From: Streptomyces liliifuscus
GTDB taxonomy: Bacteria; Actinomycetota; Actinomycetes; Streptomycetales; Streptomycetaceae
Direction: 5' to 3'
Assembly: GCF_016598615.1 (NCBI RefSeq)
Contig: NZ_CP066831.1
Location: forward strand, 7,440,001 to 7,504,000
DNA length: 64,000 bases
Of the stretch, positions 43,392-51,822 are shown piece by piece; within the stretch, counting starts at the first letter, position 1, and every line of letters starts with the position of its first letter. Both the position numbers and the translations under genes were made by a program. The notes under the pieces were generated by a model. The model had not been told where the DNA came from, ran no database searches, and saw nothing but the letters and a program-made list of their open reading frames with translations.

Positions 43392-43763
43392 TCAGGGGGT
43401 GGAGCGGCCCTCCGCGCCCGGCTCCTGTGCCGGTGTCTCCGTCTCCCTTACGTGCTTGAGCGACATCCTCGCGTCCACCTTCTCCGCGGCCGCGACCTCC
43501 GCCCAGAAGCGGTGGCAGGTCACGAAGACCGTGAGTTCGCGCTCGCGCTCGCGGAGCTTCTCCACCTCGGCCTGTTCGTCGGCCGTCCAGCCGGGGGAGG
43601 CGGGGCGCTCCACCTTGCGCCAGCCGTGGTCGTCGCTGAAGCCGTCCAGGGGCTCGACCGACCAGGGGAGGCGCTTCAAGAGGGCCAGAAGCTCGGCCCG
43701 GACCTGATGCAGCTCCTCCTGACCGGCCAGGAGGTCACTCGGGAAGTCATAGGTCGTAGCCAC
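43392..43763 (-). CDS. Conserved hypothetical protein, soluble, helical
   Basis: A 123-residue charged protein starting MATTYDFPSDLLAGQEELHQVRAEL. The central part WSVEPLDGFSDDHGWRKVERPASPGWT is rich in Trp/Pro, and the C-terminal half is helical (EQAEVEKLRERERELTVFV). I do not recognise the family; codon use is normal for the organism. It is convergent with the glycosidase-like gene. Confidence 0.72.
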   Translation of the reverse strand: MATTYDFPSDLLAGQEELHQVRAELLALLKRLPWSVEPLDGFSDDHGWRKVERPASPGWTADEQAEVEKLRERERELTVFVTCHRFWAEVAAAEKVDARMSLKHVRETETPAQEPGAEGRSTP

Positions 43764-43908
43764 GCGACAATGCTACGCCTGTTCGATTTTGGGATGCGAG
43801 TTCCTTGGGGGACTTCACGCGAATGTGTCGCGGCGACGGCCTCCTCCACGGCCACGGCGCACTGTCGGGCTCCTGGCGTTGTCCGACCCCCGTCCTAGGG
43901 TGGCCACC

Positions 43909-44421
43909 ATGGACAGCGCAGAGACATCGCAGGTGAGACTGCACGCGTGGGCGGAAGGCGACTTCTGGCTTCTCCAGAGGGCCAACAGCCCCGAGATGAC
44001 GGAGCACTTGGGCGGTCCGGAGACCGAGGAGAAGCTCATCGACCGGCACCGGCGTTACGTCGGCCTGGGGCCGGGGTGCATGTACCGGGTCACGTCGGCG
44101 GACACCGGCGACACCGTGGGCTCGATCGGCTTCTGGGAGCGGGAGTGGCGGGGCCGGAAGGTGTGGGAGACCGGGTGGGGGGTCCTGCCCGAGTTCCAGG
44201 GACACGGGTTCGCCGCGGCGGCGGCCCGCGCGGTCGTCGAGGAGGCGCGGGCCGCCGGGGAGCACCGGTACCTTCATGCCTTTCCGAGCGTGGATCACCC
44301 CGCGTCGAACGCGGTCTGCCGCAGCGCCGGATTCGAACTGCTCGGTACGGCCGAGTTCGAGTACCCGAAGGGCCACTGGATCACGTCGAACGACTGGCGG
44401 GTCGACCTCGGCGAAGGCTGA
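43909..44421 (+). CDS. GNAT-family N-acetyltransferase
   Basis: A 170-residue RimJ/RimL-like GNAT. The acetyl-CoA site reads GWGVLPEFQGHGFAAAAARAVVEEARA (about 85-111), followed by FPSVDHPASNAVCRSAGFELLG. The substrate is unknown. ATG 43909 follows TAGGGT (43896-43901) by 7 bp, so the gene may be leaderless; the frame is open upstream without homology. Confidence 0.85.
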   Translation: MDSAETSQVRLHAWAEGDFWLLQRANSPEMTEHLGGPETEEKLIDRHRRYVGLGPGCMYRVTSADTGDTVGSIGFWEREWRGRKVWETGWGVLPEFQGHGFAAAAARAVVEEARAAGEHRYLHAFPSVDHPASNAVCRSAGFELLGTAEFEYPKGHWITSNDWRVDLGEG

Positions 44422-44562
44422 CGCGGGGCTTGGCGGGGAGGTCCGTCCGTCCGGCGTGGGGCTTGGCGCCGGGGCCCGATGTCCATGGTCGTTTCCCGCG
44501 CTGTCCGTGGAGGCGTCGCCGTTTCCGGGCGCGATGTCAGTGGCGCGCGCGAGACTGGACGT

Positions 44563-44844
44563 ATGTGCCGCAGCATCAAGACTCTCCGACCGCCCGTCCT
44601 GCCCGAAGAGGCCACGGAGGAGGACATCCGCGCCGCCGCGCTCCAGTACGTCCGCAAGGTCTCCGGCTTCCGCGCCCCGGCCGCGCACAACCGCGAGGTC
44701 TTCGACCGCGCGGTCGATGCGATCGCCGAGGCGACCGCCGAGCTGCTGGACGGGCTGGAGATACGAGGGCAGACGGCCGCGGGCCGCCAGGCCGACAACC
44801 GCCAGGCCGACAACCGCCAGGCCGACAGCCGTCAGGCGGGCTGA
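44563..44844 (+). CDS. DUF2277 family protein with repeat-extended C-terminus
   Basis: A 93-residue protein starting MCRSIKTLRPPVLPEEATEEDIRAAALQYVRKVSGFR, which I recognise as DUF2277, a small conserved family of unknown function. The core ends near residue 72. The remaining residues are an in-frame tandem repeat (QADNR-QADNR-QADSR-QAG) from a 15-bp DNA repeat at 44790-44837, clearly a recent expansion. It stands at the edge of a larger repeat-rich region. Confidence 0.85.
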   Translation: MCRSIKTLRPPVLPEEATEEDIRAAALQYVRKVSGFRAPAAHNREVFDRAVDAIAEATAELLDGLEIRGQTAAGRQADNRQADNRQADSRQAG

Positions 44845-44856
44845 CCGGCCGACCGG

Positions 44857-45054
44857 CTTCCGCCGAACAAGGCCTGCCGAATGGCGCTGGTCGATTGGCT
44901 TCCGCCGAAAAGGCCTGCCGAGCGGCGCCGGTCGAATGGCGTCCGCCGAACTAAGCCTGTCGGCTGGCGCCCATCGGCGGGCGTCCGCCGAACGAGGCCC
45001 GCCGAACGAGGCCCGCCGAACGAGGCCCGTAGAACGAGGCCCGTAGAACGAGGG
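44857..45054. repeat. Two-level tandem repeat tract (41-42 bp and 14 bp units)
   Basis: CKTCCGCCGAA anchors recur at 44857, 44899, 44940 and 44982, a period of 41-42 bp. They are followed directly by five 14-bp units (CCGCCGAACGAGGC three times, then CCGTAGAACGAGG-type twice) from 44985 to 45054. No reading frame is preserved. It lies after the DUF2277 stop. Confidence 0.88.
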
Positions 45055-45293
45055 CCGTACGAGGCGCGCGGCCACTGACCTGGCGTACGCAGCCTTGGTG
45101 CGCTCAGCCGCCAGGATGCGCTGAGTCGCCGGTGCGGCCAGCCAGCGGTGCGGCCAGTCAGTGGCGCGCCCACGCGAGGCCGAGCCCATCCGAGGCCGCG
45201 TCCACCCGAGGGTGTGCGCATCCGAGGGCGTGCGCATCCCAGGCCGCGTCCACCCGAGGGCACGCCCACCCGAGGGCACGCCCACCCAGGCCG

Positions 45294-45350
45294 CGTACGC
45301 CTCAGGCCTGAGGCGTACGTCTCAGGCACCCGCGTACGTCTCAGGCACCC
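45294..45350. repeat. 26-bp perfect palindrome followed by a 19-bp tandem duplication
   Basis: CGTACGCCTCAGG (45294-45306) is directly followed by its reverse complement (45307-45319) with no loop. GCGTACGTCTCAGGCACCC then occurs at 45313-45331 and again at 45332-45350. The surrounding 45175-45375 consists of CACCCGAGGGC-type and TCAGGC-type repeats and contains no evident gene. Confidence 0.85.
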
Positions 45351-45377
45351 GGGCCCGACTCAGGCCTCGGGCCCGCC

Positions 45378-46100
45378 TCAGGCGCCCGGGCCCGCCTCGG
45401 GCACCTGTACCTGCACCTGCGCCGGTACCGACACGGCTACGGGCACAGGCACAGGCACAGGCACAGGTGACGGTCGTCGCATCAGGAACGCCGCCCCCGC
45501 ACCCGCCCCGAAGAGCGCCACCAGTGAGACGCCGGTGGCGAGCCAGGTCGCGCCCAGCCACTGGCCGCCGAAGTAGCCGAGGGCGACGCTGTACGCGGCC
45601 CAGGCGAGCCCCGCGAGGATCGACCACGGCAGGAATTCGCGGACGCGGCGGTGCGCGGCGCCCGCGCCGAGCGAGACGACCGAGCGGCCCGCGGGCGCGA
45701 AGCGGGCCAGCACGACCAGGGCGCCACCACCGCGGGCGAGCGCCGCGCCGAGACGTTCCTGCGCACCTCGCAGACGGCGGGAGCGGGCGATGGCGCGGTC
45801 CAGGCGCTCCCCGCCGCGCCAGGCCAGCCGGTACGCCACCAGGTCGCCGAGGACCGAGGCGGTCGCGGCGCAGAGGGTCAGCGCGAGGAGGTCGGGCACG
45901 TGCGCGGTCGGGATGTCCGGCACATGCACGGCAGCCGCACCGGTACCGGCCGCGGCCGCCGTCGCCGCCGTGATGACGAGGACGCCGCTCGGCAGTACCG
46001 GCAGAAAGACGTCGAACAGGACCGACAGAGCCACCACGGCATAGATCCATTGGCTGTAGATCCAAGGGCTGCCTGACAGCGACCCCACACTCTCAAGCAC
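45378..46100 (-). CDS. Second DedA/VTT-family membrane protein
   Basis: A 240-residue DedA-like protein. Membrane segments include WIYAVVALSVLFDVFLPVLPSGVLVIT, where the FxPxLPSxV motif is the DedA signature. LVVLARFAPAGRSVVSLGAG matches the conserved FxRFxPxxR loop. The tail is low complexity (PVPVPVPVAVSV then QVQVQVPE), encoded by simple repeats. GTG 46100 follows GGGGAG; earlier starts in frame are unlikely. It overlaps a small upstream open frame by 8 bp. Confidence 0.85.
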   Translation of the reverse strand: MLESVGSLSGSPWIYSQWIYAVVALSVLFDVFLPVLPSGVLVITAATAAAAGTGAAAVHVPDIPTAHVPDLLALTLCAATASVLGDLVAYRLAWRGGERLDRAIARSRRLRGAQERLGAALARGGGALVVLARFAPAGRSVVSLGAGAAHRRVREFLPWSILAGLAWAAYSVALGYFGGQWLGATWLATGVSLVALFGAGAGAAFLMRRPSPVPVPVPVPVAVSVPAQVQVQVPEAGPGA

Positions 46101-46254
46101 CCGAACTCCCCTGTGTCTCCCCCGTAGGCCCGAACCGTGCCGTGAATGCCGCGATGTCGCGGGGGAGCGGCAGGAGCGGCCTGTGACAGCCATACAGCGT
46201 ACGCCTCGGGTCCGACAGGAGATCCACAGGGGGCACGTACGTTCGCCACATCAT
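46093..46254 (-). CDS. Possible small gene coupled to the second DedA gene
   Basis: A 53-residue frame, MMWRTYVPPVDLLSDPRRTL and YGCHRPLLPLPRDIAAFTAR and FGPTGETQGSSGA, ends 8 bp inside the DedA start, an arrangement typical of translational coupling. About three quarters of third positions are G/C, lower than in firm genes. I recognise no family. GGGTGA lies upstream of the twin ATG. It may be a real small protein, a leader peptide or chance. Confidence 0.35.
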   Translation of the reverse strand: MMWRTYVPPVDLLSDPRRTLYGCHRPLLPLPRDIAAFTARFGPTGETQGSSGA

Positions 46255-46348
46255 GTTCACCCGGCTGCCGCTTCCCGGCGGGCGGGCCCGCGCCGCGTCC
46301 CGTACCAACGGAGAGGGGCGACCAATGGTGTGAGGAGCGGAACCGGCG

Positions 46349-47032
46349 ATGGTGTCAGGGATAGCGGCAGGGCGAGCGGTACGAAAACCGCGAACAGTTC
46401 GGACAGCTCGGACAGCTCGGACAGGAAGAGTGGGGCTCGCCGTCGTGGTGTTGGCGTCGGCCGCGCTCGCGACCGGCGCGGGCGGTGCGTACGGTGCGAA
46501 TGGCGGCGACGGCGGCACGGTCGAGCCGGGCGGCAGTGCCGCCGGTGGCGGCGGTACCGGCGGCAAGCACGGCTACTCGATGCGGACCGACGCCCGTTTC
46601 GCCCCGCCCGGCGCCTTCGTCCCGTCGGCGGCCGTCACGTACGACATGAGGCTCGTGCCCGCCGGATCGTGGATCGAGGTGGGTCAGCGCAGTGCGGAGC
46701 GTGGTGCCACGACGGTGAAGCTGCGGGTGACCGGGCTGAAGGCGGGACACGAGTACGGCGCGCATGTGCACCGGAAGCCGTGCGGCGCCGATCCGGCCGC
46801 CGCGGGCGGGCACTACCAGCACCGGCCGTCCACGAACCCCGCCGATGTGAACCCCGACAACGAGGTGTGGCTCGACTTCACGGCCGATGCGCGCGGGATG
46901 GGTGCGGCGAGTGCGCGCCACGACTGGAACTTCCGGTTCGGTGAGGCCGGGTCCGTCGTGCTGCACGGTGAACAGGGCGGCTCGGGCGTGCGGTTGGCCT
47001 GCTTCAGCGTGCCCTTCGGCTGGGCCGCGTGA
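46349..47032 (+). CDS. Secreted Cu/Zn superoxide dismutase-family protein
   Basis: A 227-residue exported protein. An Arg/Thr-rich head and hydrophobic signal (VGLAVVVLASAALATGAGGAYGA in outline) precede a Gly-rich linker and the SOD domain. Copper ligands are suggested by GAHVHRKPC (His 139, His 141, Cys 145), then GGHYQH (His 155, 158) and VVLHGEQGG (His 206). LACFSVPF carries the second disulphide Cys 218. It would convert superoxide outside the cell. Some zinc-loop residues depart from the classical enzyme, so activity is not certain. Confidence 0.82.
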   Translation: MVSGIAAGRAVRKPRTVRTARTARTGRVGLAVVVLASAALATGAGGAYGANGGDGGTVEPGGSAAGGGGTGGKHGYSMRTDARFAPPGAFVPSAAVTYDMRLVPAGSWIEVGQRSAERGATTVKLRVTGLKAGHEYGAHVHRKPCGADPAAAGGHYQHRPSTNPADVNPDNEVWLDFTADARGMGAASARHDWNFRFGEAGSVVLHGEQGGSGVRLACFSVPFGWAA

Positions 47033-47081
47033 GCGCTCCGCCGGGTCCGGTGCGTCACCTGCGGGTGCGTCGTGGCTGGTC

Positions 47082-47138
47082 GCGCTGTTCCCCGCGCCCC
47101 TGAAAAGCAATCCCCGCGCCCCTGAAAGGGGCGCGGGG
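47082..47138. repeat. Dispersed repeat (one mismatch, minus orientation) plus hairpin terminator
   Basis: 47082-47100 is the reverse-strand core with A changed to T (GCGCTGTTCCCCGCGCCCC). It is followed by a perfect 11-bp stem, CCCCGCGCCCC (47112-47122), loop TGAAA, GGGGCGCGGGG (47128-47138). It lies between the convergent SOD and DoxX genes and should end both transcripts. Confidence 0.9.
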
Positions 47139-47147
47139 TGCCGGCCG

Positions 47148-47612
47148 TCAGGCCGTGACCGGCTTCGAGGAGCGCTTCCCGTCCGACGGGGAGGACGCGG
47201 ACGAGGACGAGCGGCCCTTGAACAGGCGGTCGAGGCCGAAGGCGCCCGAGCCGGTGAAGACCAGCAGGAGCATCGACCAGGAGTACATGGCCGCGCCCTC
47301 GCCGTTGTTCCGGATCGGCCAGAGGTGCTCGGGCTGGTGGACCTTGAAGTACGCGTAGGCCATCGCGCCCGACGCGATGAACGCCGCGACGCGGGTGCCG
47401 AGGCCGAGCAGGACCAGGCTGCCGCCGACGAGCTCGATGACGGCCGCGTACCAGTTGGGCCAGGCGCCGGTCTCGACGGTGGAGCCCTTGCCGTCCAGTC
47501 CGCCGAGTACGCCGAGGAGCGAGACGGCGCCGTGGCAGGTGAAGAGCAGGCCGATGACGATCCGGAACAGGCCGATGGCGTACGGCTGGGCGCTGTTGAG
47601 GCGTCCGGTCAT
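47148..47612 (-). CDS. DoxX-family membrane protein
   Basis: A 154-residue protein with four hydrophobic segments and the DoxX pattern: LFRIVIGLLFTCHGAVSLLG (about 15-34), WYAAVIELVGGSLVLLGLGTRVAAFIASGAMAYAYF and AAMYSWSMLLLVFTGSGAFGLDRLF. The tail is a Ser-rich, hydrophilic segment. Some DoxX proteins work with superoxide dismutase and thiols at the membrane in mycobacteria, and here the gene faces an SOD gene. A TTAGG-type palindrome lies upstream. Confidence 0.88.
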   Translation of the reverse strand: MTGRLNSAQPYAIGLFRIVIGLLFTCHGAVSLLGVLGGLDGKGSTVETGAWPNWYAAVIELVGGSLVLLGLGTRVAAFIASGAMAYAYFKVHQPEHLWPIRNNGEGAAMYSWSMLLLVFTGSGAFGLDRLFKGRSSSSASSPSDGKRSSKPVTA

Positions 47613-47690
47613 GTGGGGAGAACTCCTTCGGTCAGGATCCGGTCCGGAAAGGGACCGGTGTGGGGGACGGAACCGAGTGAGTGCTCAACG

Positions 47691-47704
47691 TTAGGTCGGC
47701 CTAA
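47691..47704. promoter_or_regulatory. TTAGG palindrome upstream of DoxX
   Basis: TTAGG-TCGG-CCTAA (47691-47704) lies 79 bp before the DoxX start and overlaps the end of the FAD/NAD(P) gene. It resembles DtxR/IdeR iron-box half-sites (about 13 of 19 consensus bases counted by eye). Confidence 0.35.
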
Positions 47705-49776
47705 TCAATGCTTGCAAGTTCAACTTTTGGCCATGCTTGTGTGTGTGCTGTGGGTTCCGGATCCGCCTCTCGGCCTTGTCCCGCTTGCTCCGCGGCCGTT
47801 CGCAGAACCGCCCTCGCCACCGCGTCGGCGTCCGACAGCGTGACCGAGTCCACACCGGGCCGGGCCCCGGCGGCGGTCACCCAGTGCACACCCTCCGTAG
47901 GCACTCCGATCGCGAACCGCCTTGCGTGCACGCGCCCCTGACGGTCGATCAGACGGTAGGGGCGCTGTGTTACGTCCAGCCCTCCGGTTTCGTAACCGTC
48001 CACCGTGTGCGGGCGGCACTGGCCCGTCTTCAGCAGCCGGGCGAGGAGTTCGTCGGCCGTCCGCCGGAGGTCCGGTTCCGGCAGCCGTGCCTCGACGAGC
48101 GTCGTCGCCCGCACGGTCGAGCCGGGTACGTCGGGCGAGTGCGCCACCCAGGCCCCGTCCTCGGCCCGCACCTCCAGTCGCGGGCCGAGCACCTCCAGGA
48201 CGCCCGCCTCGATCAGCGCGGTCATCTCCTCGATACGACGCCGGGGCGGGCCGATCGAGAGGAACGCGTTGAGCGGGGTGTACCAGCGGTCCAGGTGCTC
48301 CCGGCGCGAGGCTCCCCCGAGCCCGCCGTGGTCGACGATCTGCCGCAACTCGTTGCGCAGGTCGCGCAGTACGTCGAGAGCCGCCTTGAGGGGACCGTCG
48401 ACGTTGCCGAGCGCGGCCTGCGCGGCGTCCTCGCGGAGGTGGTCCAGCAGCCACTCCCGGAAGTCGCCGCGACCGGTGAAGACCCGACCGCCGTGCGGCC
48501 GTGAAATCCGGTCCCAGGACCAGCGGTCGGCCTCCGCGATCCCGAACTCGCCCAGGACCAGGGCCTCTTGGGGAGCACGGTGGGGGACGGCGAGGAAGCG
48601 CTCACGGAAGCCGCGTATCAGGGTGGAGGCAGGTCCCAACAGCCCCTCGTAGTAGACCGTTTCGACCTCCTTCGCCACCAACGGCCATATCTCCGCGAGG
48701 AAGTCCGGAGCGTCGCCCGAGTCCGCGCGCTTGCGGAAACGGGAGATGACGTCAGGCGTGAGGACGAGCGGCACGTGACGCCCGTACGGGCCCTTCGCGT
48801 TGTCGCCGCGCGCCTGGTACGGGATACCGCGGCGGGAGCCGGCCCGCAGGCGCGGCTCGCGGCCCGAGGGGAGGTAACGCAGGCCGCCGGGAGTGCGCCG
48901 GAAGCGGCCGCCGCGCGCCGTCGTCAACAGCGCCATGTGGTCGAAGAAGTTGAGGCCGAGACCGCGCAGGAGGACGGTCTCGCCGGGCGCGACGGAGGAG
49001 AGGTCGAGGTCCGCCGGGTTGGCGGGCGGGACATGGCGCAGGCCGTGCCGGTCGGCGTACGCGGCCAGGCGCTGCTGTGCCCGGTCGGCCACGGCCGGCA
49101 GATGGCCCTGGGCCAGGACCACGGCGGACAGGTCCGCGATGGTGCGGCCGTTGTCGAGTACGAGGATCTGGTGGCCGTCGGCCGTCTCGTCGAGGCGGGT
49201 CGCGCGCGCCCGGTGCGTCAGGACCCGCAGTGCGGGCGGTGCCCCGCGGACGACCTCGCCGAAGACCCACTCCAGGTACTGCCCGTACTGGGCGCGCGTC
49301 GGATAGTCGTCCGGGCCCAGCTCGCCGTCGGCCCAGGTGTGCAGGCTCGGGCCGGGGCGTATCGGGCCCGAGCAGTCCACGCTGTCGTCGGTGAAGAGGG
49401 TGACCTGCGAGGCCACGGTGTTCATCAGCAGCTCGGTCGGCTGGGCGGTGCGCCAGACCCGGCCGGGGCCCGGCGGCGACGGGTCGACGACATGGACCGT
49501 CAGCCGCGTGCCGGGCGCGAGGAGCTCGGGCGCGGAGGCGCAGAGGCGTTCCAGGACGCTGGTGCCGCGGGGTCCGGCGCCCACGAGCGCGACGGACGTG
49601 ACGGCCGCGACGGACGCGGCCCGGCTTCTCCCGGACGTCGCGGTCTCCGCCGGTTCCGTGGTCCGTGCCGGGTCCGTCGGCTCCGCGGTCGCTGCAGACA
49701 AAGGTGTGACTCCCGGACAGGTGGGGCGCTGGGCAGAGCACACCGTCCGCCGGAAGCGGACGGTCCGCATCATCAT
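47701..49776 (-). CDS. FAD/NAD(P)-binding protein (large oxidoreductase-like)
   Basis: A 691-residue protein, or shorter. The N-terminal Rossmann motif is VALVGAGPRGTSVLERL (62-78), followed by PTELLMNTVASQVTLF and VVLAQGHLP (second glycine motif). The middle has LLRGLGLNFFDHMALLT and RGIPYQARGDNAKGP. It fits the FAD-NAD(P)-binding family (PF13454 type), whose substrates are mostly unknown. The start is doubtful: three ATG codons at 49770-49776 without a good ribosome site, or TTG 49702 after GGGAG, which would remove a non-conserved leader. Its 3' end overlaps the DoxX promoter region. Confidence 0.78.
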   Translation of the reverse strand: MMMRTVRFRRTVCSAQRPTCPGVTPLSAATAEPTDPARTTEPAETATSGRSRAASVAAVTSVALVGAGPRGTSVLERLCASAPELLAPGTRLTVHVVDPSPPGPGRVWRTAQPTELLMNTVASQVTLFTDDSVDCSGPIRPGPSLHTWADGELGPDDYPTRAQYGQYLEWVFGEVVRGAPPALRVLTHRARATRLDETADGHQILVLDNGRTIADLSAVVLAQGHLPAVADRAQQRLAAYADRHGLRHVPPANPADLDLSSVAPGETVLLRGLGLNFFDHMALLTTARGGRFRRTPGGLRYLPSGREPRLRAGSRRGIPYQARGDNAKGPYGRHVPLVLTPDVISRFRKRADSGDAPDFLAEIWPLVAKEVETVYYEGLLGPASTLIRGFRERFLAVPHRAPQEALVLGEFGIAEADRWSWDRISRPHGGRVFTGRGDFREWLLDHLREDAAQAALGNVDGPLKAALDVLRDLRNELRQIVDHGGLGGASRREHLDRWYTPLNAFLSIGPPRRRIEEMTALIEAGVLEVLGPRLEVRAEDGAWVAHSPDVPGSTVRATTLVEARLPEPDLRRTADELLARLLKTGQCRPHTVDGYETGGLDVTQRPYRLIDRQGRVHARRFAIGVPTEGVHWVTAAGARPGVDSVTLSDADAVARAVLRTAAEQAGQGREADPEPTAHTQAWPKVELASID

Positions 49777-50044
49777 GCCGTCGCGCGCCACGGGAGCCGA
49801 GCCCTGGAACGGATCAACCGGGCCGGTTGTGGGATGCGTCACGAACACCATGGGCAACAAGCGTGTGCATCACGGGCAACGCGACAGCACTTGGGCAACG
49901 TGGGCAACGTACGCAATAAACGTATGCAATCGGGGAATTGCGGGACGCTGTCGGTGGAGGTGGCCGGTCGCCGTGAGCTCCCCCGTCGCGGTCGTGTGAA
50001 GAACGGTGGCGCGCGGGGGAGTTGTGACTCTCCGTGTCCGTGTG

Positions 50045-51688
50045 TCAGCTGAGTTCGGATTCGACGATCGTCCGCAGCCGGGCCGCGCCGCCGCGTTCCT
50101 GTCGTGCCTGGTCGAGTCGCAGTCGTGCCGAACGGCCGCGCAGGGTCAGCGTCATGAGCTGGTTGCCGAACCAAGGGCCGCCGGTTTTCCGCCAGTCGAC
50201 GGGTGGACGCCCGAGTCTGCCGTGCCGGGCGAAGCGGCGGCCGATCGCGCGGCCGACCCCGCTCCAGCCGAAACGGAAGCCGAGCCTTATCGAGAGCGGG
50301 ATGGAGTTGTGGACGGGGGAGCAGGTCAGCTGGAGCACCCGGGCGTCGGGTCCCGGCAGGCCCTCCCGCCAGACCGGCTCGGCGATGTACGCGTGGTGCA
50401 CGTCCCCGGACAGCACGCACACCGTCGCCGGTGCCTGCGGTCCCGAGCCGGCCTCGGCGATCAGCTCCGCCAGCGTGTCGAACGACGTCGGGAACGCCGC
50501 CCAGTGCTCCAGGTCCGCCGCCCGCCGCAGGTTCTCCCCGAACCGGGCCCAGCGCTCGCCGCGCTCGCCCCGGCACAACGCGGCGTTCCAGCCCTCCGCG
50601 TCGTGCACGAGGTTGGGGAGCAGCCAGGGCAGGGAGGTGCCGATGAGGAGATGGTCGTACGAACCCGGCTCCTCCAGCACCTGCTCGCGCAGCCATGCCT
50701 CCTGGGCCGGGTCGAGCATCGAGCGGTTCTTCTCGTCGAGGACGCGGGCCGCGCGGGAGTCGATCATCAGGAGCCGGGTGCGGCCGAAGTCGCGGCGGTA
50801 GCTCCAGCGGACCGAGGCCGGGTCGGTGTCGGCCCGGGCGGCGAAGGTGCGCAGGGCGTCCGTGCCGTCGGGGGTGGCGCGGACCGCTTCGTACAGGGGG
50901 TCCTCGGCGAGGAGCTCGGGCGGGAGGTTGCCGAGGTGCTGGTGGACCCAGTACGACATCAGGCCGCTCAGGATCCGCTCGCGCCACCACGGCGTGGCCC
51001 GCATGTCGGCGACCCAGGCCTCGCTGGTGTTCCAGTCGTCGATGACGTCGTGGTCGTCGAAGATCATGCAGCTGGGCACGGTGGAGAGCAGCCAGCGGAT
51101 CTCGGGGTCGAGCCACGATTCGTAGTAGAGGTGCGTGTACTCCTCGTAGTCCGCGACCTCGGCGCCCGGCGGTTCGTTCAGCCCGCGGCGCGCCTCCAGC
51201 CAGCGGCGGGTGGCGTCCGAGACCTCGTCCGCGTACACCTGGTCGCCCAGCAGCAGCAGGACGTCCGGGCGTTCGCCGTCCGGGTCCGCGGCGATGCGGG
51301 CGGCGAGGGTGTCCAGGGCGTCCGGCCCTCCGGGGTCCTTCTCGTCGGCGGCCGGTGTGGCCCAGCGGCAGGAGCCGAAGGCGACCCGCACGGTCTCGTG
51401 GTCGTCCACCGGAGTGTGGATGACCGAGGGCGGGAAGCGGGACTCGGGGAGCGGCCAGACCTGTGCCCCGTCGAGCAGTACCTCGTACGAGGATGTCGTG
51501 CCCGGGGTCAGGCCGGTGACCGGGATCAGGGCGTAGTGATGGCCCGCGATCTGGAACGTACGGGCCTCGCCTCCCGCGCCGCCCGGGCAGCGCACCTCGG
51601 CGGTGCACGGGCGGCTCGCCTCGACCCAGATGGTCGCGGACGAGCCGTCGACGTACCTCAGCAGTGGACCCAGGCGCAGTCCCGCCAC
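50045..51688 (-). CDS. PhoD-like alkaline phosphatase-family metallophosphoesterase
   Basis: A 547-residue metallophosphatase. The fibronectin-like N-domain (about 1-95) leads to the catalytic domain with FGSCRW, LLLLGDQVYADEV, MIFDDHDVIDDWN and LSGDVHHAYIAEP, the PhoD-type metal ligands. No signal peptide is visible, unlike true PhoD, so it is probably cytoplasmic. Substrate unknown. ATG 51688 gives the normal start MAGLRLGPLLRYVD. The 268 bp between it and the FAD gene contain GGGCAAC and ACGTAYGCAAT direct repeats but no gene. Confidence 0.9.
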   Translation of the reverse strand: MAGLRLGPLLRYVDGSSATIWVEASRPCTAEVRCPGGAGGEARTFQIAGHHYALIPVTGLTPGTTSSYEVLLDGAQVWPLPESRFPPSVIHTPVDDHETVRVAFGSCRWATPAADEKDPGGPDALDTLAARIAADPDGERPDVLLLLGDQVYADEVSDATRRWLEARRGLNEPPGAEVADYEEYTHLYYESWLDPEIRWLLSTVPSCMIFDDHDVIDDWNTSEAWVADMRATPWWRERILSGLMSYWVHQHLGNLPPELLAEDPLYEAVRATPDGTDALRTFAARADTDPASVRWSYRRDFGRTRLLMIDSRAARVLDEKNRSMLDPAQEAWLREQVLEEPGSYDHLLIGTSLPWLLPNLVHDAEGWNAALCRGERGERWARFGENLRRAADLEHWAAFPTSFDTLAELIAEAGSGPQAPATVCVLSGDVHHAYIAEPVWREGLPGPDARVLQLTCSPVHNSIPLSIRLGFRFGWSGVGRAIGRRFARHGRLGRPPVDWRKTGGPWFGNQLMTLTLRGRSARLRLDQARQERGGAARLRTIVESELS

Positions 51689-51822
51689 GCGATCACTCTC
51701 CTCCGTCGCCCCGTACGGTACGGAACGACGGAGGTGAGCGGGGAGGTTCCGTGCATGGTGCAGTTGATCAGTTGCCCAGCGGCCGCTCTTCTGCCGCCGG
51801 TCCGCTGTGGATCAGTTGGTGA

